A stretch of DNA of 64,000 bases. It comes from Pararge aegeria (lineage: Eukaryota > Arthropoda > Insecta > Lepidoptera > Nymphalidae). Location of the stretch: NCBI RefSeq assembly GCF_905163445.1, contig NC_053182.1, positions 20,047,501 through 20,111,500 on the forward strand. The letters are read 5' to 3'. The notes below the pieces were generated by a model. That model did not search any database and was not told the origin of the DNA. It saw nothing but the letters and a program-made list of their open reading frames with translations. Below, piece by piece: positions 24,701-33,700 of the stretch (within the stretch, counting starts at the first letter, position 1; each line of letters begins with the position of its first letter). The position numbers were made by a program, and so were the translations under genes.

Positions 24701-27700
24701 ACTAAGCACGTGTCGGTCTTGTATCCTCAATAGTGTTGTCATAAGTAAACATTTAAAATGTTTTAAATTACAATGTATGGAAAAAATTGTATGCTTCTTT
24801 TGATTTAATATATTTATAGTTTGAATTCTTAAGAAATATACTTATGCACCCTTCAACATTATTTCGTAATTCGGTCACACGTTGTATACAGGGATACAAT
24901 GTACAATATAACAAAACGAAGGTGATTGATAAGTTATAGAATAGGAAGTAAATATCATCGGCTCACATTGTTTAGGTCAAAGTCATCGGGGGAGTCCGCT
25001 TCTCCGCCAGAGCCGTTCCTGTGGAAGGGGTCGTTGCAGCTCGACTCACACTTGCCCTGTTGCTCTTCTGTTGACAGAATTATGAAAATTAACATATACT
25101 CGTACATTCTAATGATGATAATATCCTCGACGACTTTTCCGTCATTTGCGACACCTTGCTAGTCTGTGAGCAAACAAGCGGAAATTTATTAAGACAAATC
25201 TGCATGTGTCCTCTTTTGCTTTTATTTTGACGTGACAACGTCTTATAAATTGGTTTGCCGGGTGACACTTCAAGAAACTGCGTTACGCTCCGCTCACGTT
25301 ATGCGCTCAGAATGAGAGCGAGTGAGAGGCACGCGTCCCTTCCACTCGGGCATGGTTAGCCCGCCTAAGAGCGAGAGAGACAGACATAAAAAGTGAAAGG
25401 CACGCGTCCCTTTGTAGTCAACGCTGTTTCATTGTACGCAAATGTATTGCAAGTTATTGTACGTATATTTGTATATAAATACGTATGTATGTGTAAAGGT
25501 AAAAATAAAATTTTGTTAATATGAAATTCAGTGCGAGATTCTTTGTATAAATTAATGTTTTAAATATAATTCTTTGTATAAATTAATGTTTTAAATTGTT
25601 ACTATTATTTCATCCTTCTTCCTACTATACGAATGAATATTCACATTAAAATTATTTTACCACTCAAAGTCGTTGTCACGTAAAACTTTCGCCCGTATAC
25701 CGACTTTACAGGCAACCAATTTTTTTAACTATAGACCAACGCTTGGCGGCTATAATCAGGCGATGATAAGTTATGGTGCAGCCTAAGGAGCACACTTGCC
25801 CAAAATATCTTAGAGCACTCCTGATTCAAATTATTCTTCTTTTAAAGGACACGGATTTAGATCATAGACCCACCTCGCTCTTCCAATGCAGCTTGGTGGG
25901 TGTTATATAAAGCTGGCAAGAAATATTGTTGTAATAAATGTTAGGTCAGGAGGCAGCTTGAGCACTCACCAGCATCGACAATGCAGAAGCTCAGCACGGG
26001 GTACCGCAGCAAGAACTGCGATATACTCTTGCAGTAGGCCATCGAGTCCTCGCCGTCTCGAGCCATGCCCAGTACGTACAGGCTCCTGGAACCGAAAATA
26101 TTATCGAACTGCTTGCGTTATGCCAAATACCGTGACCTCCCACGAGGTCCAAAGTTTTCAATAGGTTTACGACACCATACCGTCGAACTTTAAATAGATT
26201 TATAAAAACGCATCTTCTATTCAGAATTCAAGGACGGCAAGCGAAAACAGGGCGGTCAGTTACTCAGATTTGAAGATGTTCTGACAAGACATGAAGAGTT
26301 GCAAAATCGTTTCCAGAAGTTGGCGAAAATGAGCTTACAGAAAACAGAATGGAGAAGCTTTGTGACTTTTTTTTGAGGCCCATAGTAAGCGAATACGTTT
26401 CAGAGCTGTCAGTCATCGCTGGCAACACGCTTGTTGTTCTTGAGGGACATTATTGAACGAAAAGATGTCACGAAGTTTTCCAAACGCTGCCCATCCGAGT
26501 TCTTATTTTATTATATTGTTATGTTCTTATCTTATTTTATATAGAGTTTTTATTTATATCTTCAAAGAAGCCAAAAGTTAACGCTTGATTTAATTAGTCG
26601 CTGCTGTCGGAATACCAATTCATTTCAATTCATAGTCTTGACCAAAGTTAGCAATATTATAATCAGGTACAAAAAACAATGTAATTTTTAAAATATACTT
26701 CTATCATATCGTTGAAAAAAATGTGATATAGTGTATTTTACTATTTTACATTTTATTCAACGATATGCTTTCAAAGTGTTATCATTATGGCGCCTTCACG
26801 TCACTACCTAAAATGAAGACAATAAGAAATGAGGCTAAGAATTAAGACATACTGAATCTTGCAGTTGTATGCAGTGCATTGGGTCCAAAAACAGTGAAAA
26901 CGCGCGCGCGACTCTACACCCGCAGAATGTGGCAAGCGTTTAGAACATTAGAGGTAAAATGATTGCTGTCAACTGCTAAATGGTATGAAGTGACGAACTC
27001 TAAACTGTGTATAAACAGACGACTTACAAGAAATGGTCATAAATTAGTGACATCTGCATATCGTCTGCGAAAAGTGCGGAAGTCATTTGTGGGATTGAGT
27101 ATACGCTTTTATAATATGATTCCTAAGGTAATTTTGGACCTACCAATGCATAAGTTTAAACAATGTGTTAAAACACATTTATTACAGCGAGGTTATTATA
27201 CAATTGATGAGTTTCTTAATGACAAGGTTGCTTGGAAGCATCCGGCTCCGCTTTCATCTCTCACAAGATAGAAAAATGAATGTTAAAATGTAAATTTTTG
27301 ATGTTGGAAAAGAGCAACTGCCGAGTTTCTTGCCGGCTTCTTCTCGGTAGAATCTGCCTTCCGAACCGGTGGTAGAGTCACACGGACAGACTTGACGTTT
27401 CAGAAGTGCTCGTATTAGGCCTACTTGAAATAAATGACGTTTGAATTTTTTGAATTTTAAACTGTACTAAAGTGGAGCGGTTTTTGATGCTTCAATACCA
27501 GTCGTGCACACGGTTTCTGTAGATTCCCAATTCTGCGGAATGAGGTGCGTACCTGGCGCTGAAGTCGGACAGCAGCAGGTAGTTGGCGCTGGAGTCCAGC
27601 ATGGCGTTCATGCCGAGGCAGGCGGCGCCCGGCGCGGCCTGGAAACTCACGCTCTGCAGGCAGCTCCACGACTTGCACGACCAGATCTTGATGGAGGTGT

Positions 27701-30700
27701 TGTTCTCCGCGCCCGTCACCGCGAACTTCCAGAACTGCACGCTGGAACTGAACACTCGTCATTTAAATGTGGTTAAAGACGTTTATTTTTCCCAAAAGAA
27801 ATTACAATTTCAGCCAATGAGAATATTTACAACTTAGTTCATGTAGGTTATATTAAAACTACAAACAACGGCACGGACGAAACGATCAGAAATTATGTAA
27901 AAAAAAAAAACTTGAGGGTAAAATTATAAATGAATACTTAATACTGTCATACATAGCCAGGACCTAGCCAGGATAATTGGAAACAAAGCCTCTTACGAAA
28001 ATGAACTTAACAATTGCCCATTGTAGATTCAACATCTGAAGATGCTCCGGTGTCTGAGCGAAACCTGCTCTACGCAGGTAGAGGGTACATTGCAGAAGAT
28101 ATGTTTGGTGTGGAATATAAAGATTGAAGAATTATAAATCACTTGCTTTTCGCGTAGTGTAGCAAATTGAGCAAAATTTTCGCAATATATCATGGAATTA
28201 AGCAAAGTAACGCCTGCTTATATCCAATATGTAAAATAAAACGTTAACCTTTATAAAACGACTCGAGCATGCCCGCGACTTTTTCTCCGATGGAAATCTG
28301 ATGATAGATTTCTGATTTTAAGTAGGAAGTATTTTTGTCGGAACGTGCTTTGCACTGCATGCCGCCGTGTCAATGTTAAATCTTGGTTGATAACTTTCAA
28401 ACTATATTTACCTCGCGTTAAAGACAAAGTTTACGTTCTTTAAATATCAGAAGGTTAAGGTTTAAGGTTTACTATAACCCACAAATATTTGAATACGAAT
28501 TGATTTGGTATTGATTTGGATAAGAAATATATTAATACTATAAAACGTGCATGTGCAAATTGAATGAGTATTTAATTCAAATGTACTTATTGCTCACTAT
28601 TTTACTATGATTCTTGCCACGTGGTGGTATTTTGTCTCATCTTATTTTTCATTTTTATAGATTAAAGAAAGACCTACCTAACCTAACCTAAGAGTTGGTG
28701 AAACGTTTTTGTTTTCTCTTCGCATCACCCAAATCATTAGGCATCCGATTTAAGAGTTTCCTAAGTATAGTGAAAACTGGCATTAGTGGCGCAACGATAC
28801 TCACTCGGTCAGGTAGTTCTTGTGGTTATCGAGGAAAAACAAGCTGCTAAGCGGCTTGCCGTCGTGCGGCTGCCACTTGTGCAGGCAACGCGGGCTGCTC
28901 TCGTTGTTCATGTACACCTGCAGGACGCGCACCTTGTTATTACACCCAACTAGTGCTCGGGATATGCAGACCGAGGGGTTCGGTCTCTGAGCTTACTAAA
29001 CTGTCTTGTTGGTCGAGTGGATATTCGGGTCTCTGAGCCTACTAAACGGTCTTGTTGGTCGAGTGGATATTGGGTATCTGAGCCTTAACTGTCTTGTTGG
29101 TCGAGTGGATATTGGGTATCTGAGCCTAAACTGTCTTGTTGGTCGAGTGGATATTGGGTATCGGAGCCTAAACTGTATTGTTGGTCGAGTGGATATTGGG
29201 TATCTGAGCCTAAACTGTCTTGTTGGTCGAGTGGATATTCGGGTCTTTGAGCCTACTAAGCTGTTTGGTTGGTCGAGTGGATATTTGGATCTCTGAGCCT
29301 ACTAAACTGTCTTGGCCGTATTAAGGAGCACACGGTCTTTATTATTTTTGCCAACTAATTTTCGCGACGATTGTAAAACAGCGGGGTTTTACAATCGTCG
29401 TTGTTTCACCCCCTTGCCCCAAGAAGTACCACTAAAAGGCACATAGAAAATATTATAGAAATATCGTTTTATAATAAGTTTATGATTCCATAATTAGAAG
29501 GGTTGAGATCTCAAGGGCGTGTGAAGTCTACCAATCCGCACTTGGCCAGCGTGGTAGACTACGGCCCAAAGCCTTCTCATTCTGGTGATTTCCACGACCG
29601 ACACGACGACGATAAAATCTGTGATTTCCACACCAGGATTCCCTGGTGTGGAAATCACAGATTTTATCTGTATTCTTTGGCTTACTTTTTATGTGCTTGT
29701 TTGAAATAAATAAATAAAATAAAATAAAAAATGTAAGAGTAGAACCGTGCCCCGTAGTGCGCCGGTAATGGATTGATGATAATAAATAATAAATAAATAA
29801 ATATTTATATACTACGACAATACACACATCGCCACCTAGCCCCAAAGTAAGCGAAGCTTGTGTTATGGGTACTAAGATGACTGATGAATATCTTTATGAA
29901 TAATATACATAAATAATTAGAATATACATATAAACACCCAGACACTGGCAAACATTGATGCTCATCACACAAACATTTTCCAGTTGTGGGAACTCTGCTT
30001 CGGCTCAGAAAGTAAGGTCGCTGCAAACTGCGCCAATCGGCCGTCAAATGATGATAGACGTTTCGCACCGCTTCATCGCTGTTCGGGGCCAGTGTCGAGG
30101 CTGCGGGCGGTACCTGCGCGAACATGACGTAGCCGTCGGCGGCGGCGGTGGCGAGCGCGGTGCCGTCGGGCGAGAAGGCGGCCGCCATGACGGCGCCGCC
30201 GTGCGTGCCCGCGCCGCGCCCCGCGCCCGTGTGCAGCGCGGCGCCGGCCGACACCCAGCCGCCGCCGCCGCACGCGGCCTCCACCGCGCGGACGTTCCAC
30301 ATGCGCGCTGCAGCACGACAACGAACATTACCGGCCTTGCGACAAGCGTACATCTCGCGATCTTTGCCGACAAACATTCCTTAAATATTGTTCAACGGGT
30401 ACCGCGATAATAGTTTCAGTCGTGACCACGATCCATGCAACTCGAAGTCGAAATATCGACAAATCCAAAAATATTATCGTTGTGACATATGGAACAGAGA
30501 CATAGAACCTTACAAAGAAGGTGATCACCGGCACCGGCTCAAAGTTGCTCAGCGTGCAGTGGAAAGAGCGATGATGGTTTGTCTCTATTAGATAGGATTC
30601 CCAACGCAGAGATCAAAATCACTGAAAGTGTTGTCTTTACCTAGCCTATATATATATGAAATGAGTTTATTTTGTAAAAAATACCCAAATCTATTTAAAA

Positions 30701-33700
30701 GCTTTAGTTACATAAGAAATCCGAATAACAGGAATAAACTTAAGTTATGTGTACCGATGCAAAAGCTCACCGTGACCAGTAAAAGTGCACACTGTATGGC
30801 TGCACTTATTTACAACCACTTGCTGAAACTTTTACCTGTTGCACGTTTCAAATCAGTTTTATTTGATAAACTTTTGGATAGACTTTATTATCATTCCAAT
30901 GACTACCTAAATGGAAAATTATTATAATTGTAGACATTCATGAATTCATTTTATTTATTAAGTATTAATTTTTTATTTAATCCGATATTTTCATTCCTTC
31001 CTTTTTTGTGTTTTTACTTTTAATTAATTATTTAAATGTGACTTGTAATTTGTTAATGTAGAAAATTGATATTATAATAAACGAATAATTTTTTCACGCC
31101 AATCTTGGCAGGATATGTGATACTTATAAAATTTAATAAACACCGATGTAAACATGTTGCATGTACCATGTTCAAGCAAAATACAAAATTGATTGATTGA
31201 CTGACATCCTTCAAAGAGCAGCGGCCCTTAAATGGAACTAGGCGGGCCACATATGTCGACGGGAGGGCGGGCGGTGGAGCTGAGTGATTCTGGATTGGCA
31301 ACCGCGCACTGCACACAGAAGCATAGGCTGACCACCAGCTCAATGGAGGGATGATATTGTAAAGGCAGGGAAGAACTGGATGCAGCTAACCAGCAATAGA
31401 CCGAGATGGCGGTCAAATGAAGAGGCCTTAGTCCAGCAGTAGACTGAGATAGGCTGATTGTGATGATATCTTTGTATGTACCTTTGAACTATATTTAAGG
31501 AGTGTTGATCAACCAGGAAAATCTTAGTTTATAATCTTTAATTTGCTGTCAAACGTCGCATATGCATACAAAAAAAATGTGCTAGTACTTAAATACACGC
31601 GTTAGAAGCTGTAGTTCTTTGGCGCAACAAGATATAAAATCTTTTCAAAAATTTTATCTTACCCCTTATTATATCTACGTTTGTAAGAAAAACGAAACTG
31701 ACAATAGGAAAAAGGTACTTAATACATTGAAAGTTTTATTATAAGGCATTATAAAGTTTCACTGAACATTAAAATCTGAGATTTTGTACAATTGAATCAA
31801 TTTAATTACCGGAATTAGCTCGCAGACTTTGACAATAGAAAGAGGAATGCACTGTCAAACTTTTTTTTGAAAAACTACTAAATGTCGACTAAGTATAGCT
31901 AACTTCACAACACTTTCACTTCCTGTATTATCGCTGACGGATATATTATATGGTTTAAAATTGTTTTTTAAGTAAAACACAGATTATCCTCACGTGTGCA
32001 AAGTAGTAAACGATACTGTATACAGTATATATGTAATAGTGTATACACTATACATACTAATACGTATGGACTACGTATAATACATATAGCGTGGGCGTGC
32101 GTCGCCACGCCAACAATCACACTAACCCTCGCCTATATTTCACATCAAAAATACAAAAGTGACGTTTGGCAGCAATTATTGCAGAATTTTCGCCTGTTGC
32201 AAGCCTGGCGTTAGATACGTATTTACCCTGCCGAATACATTTCAAACGATTTTAAGCAAATATGGCTTCAGTTATGAAAATTGGTGTTTACATGTGTGGT
32301 ATTTACATTAATAACAATCTCTTTATTTCAGGCATAGCCCAAAGTTATACATTTAAAAATTAAAAGTTATTAAAAAAAGTAATAAATAACAATAATCAAA
32401 TATCAAATTAATGACCTTAATAACCTTGCCAAGGACAATCAAGGTAAGTTAAGTTTTTGGAGTAGTCTGTGAAGTCTTATTAAAGGAAAGTGCAGTCCTT
32501 CTTCAACAAGAAGGCTATCTCGACGGCTAAAGCTTATAACAGATATATAAAGACTGTCAAAGAGCCGAAACGCCACTGCATATCATCTGCCACTTCCCTG
32601 CAGTAATGGATAAGAGTAGCATCCATCCCGCAAAACATATTGTATACCATGAGAAATCTAAACAACTTCCGCACTACGTACAACGGAATCCCGACCAAGT
32701 ATCGAGACAAGTCCAGGGGTTAGAAGAGATGAGCAACGGTCTGCGGGACACTGGGACATCAAGCCCTAGACAAGCAGAAGATCGTCACCTTGGTTGGCGT
32801 GTGTTGTGAGCAGAAGTCGAGCAACGTCGTCGTCGGGGGCGTCGTCTTCGTCAGGAATGTAGGGGCACCACACTACGCGGTGGGTGTTCCCCCCCACGCC
32901 CGTGTCCTCGCGCACCTCCGCCGTCGCGGTCACCCTGCAATGTCAACACTTTATCATCAGGGCTAGCGCCTGTGGGAGACAAAAATTGTATCCCCTGACA
33001 GGGGATATAATTAACGTATCCACCTGCTAAAGCACACACATATTACACATATATTTTTTGGATATTATTTACACTTGTGTGCCAATGCTCTAGGATAACT
33101 TTTTAAGTAAGTAATGCTACTATGAGAATCTCTATAATTTTTATGGTCACCACACTAATTATAAAAAATATTAAAAAAATAAAAATTATAATAAATGTTC
33201 TTACGAGAAACCACTTTCGTTGACTTCAATTTCATGTATGTAGAAGTTTCCCATCTCATCTATGCTGGCCAGTACCACTTGATTTTGAATGTGAGCAAAT
33301 GCGAGGTCTTGCACCTGTTGATGAATATACAAACATTCTTGAAGTGCAGACATTATAATATACCTATGCGCTGACCTTACTTTAAGAATTCCTTGATTAA
33401 AGGTAGGTAAGGTTGATCTAAACTCAAAACTTATTTTTTATTATCAATCATTGCTAGACATATTATTTTTACATGATAGTGAAATGATTTTTATTATACT
33501 TGATAACTTTCACCTACAGTTATAACTGTGAAGTGAAGCATTATAATGAAACATGTATGAGAGTTTTCTAATTGCACTTACCTAAACCTATATTAAGATT
33601 GATAATGATGATTTGTTGAACAACAATTGCCAAAGAATATTTTTTGCAATGCATTGCTTTACGCACAGTTTCTTCGCAAAAGCAATTAATAAGTCATATT

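Noticed and set aside
28676..28692. Telomere-like CCTAA repeats
   Set aside because: Only three units (cctaacctaacctaa-like); too short to be an interstitial telomere block of note.
29006..29296. Repetitive protein with LVGRVDIGYLSLNC units
   Set aside because: The 42-bp minisatellite unit is divisible by three, so an open frame appears automatically; no start context or splice support.
29955..30410. 151-codon open frame on the plus strand opposite Edc4 exon 6
   Set aside because: It lies antisense to a GC-rich conserved exon whose minus-strand frame matches EDC4; lack of stops is a by-product of composition.
32789..32934. Apparent frameshift in Edc4 exon 5 at a G-run
   Set aside because: Recounting the seven-G run shows that the frame through VGGNTHRVVWCP is intact.
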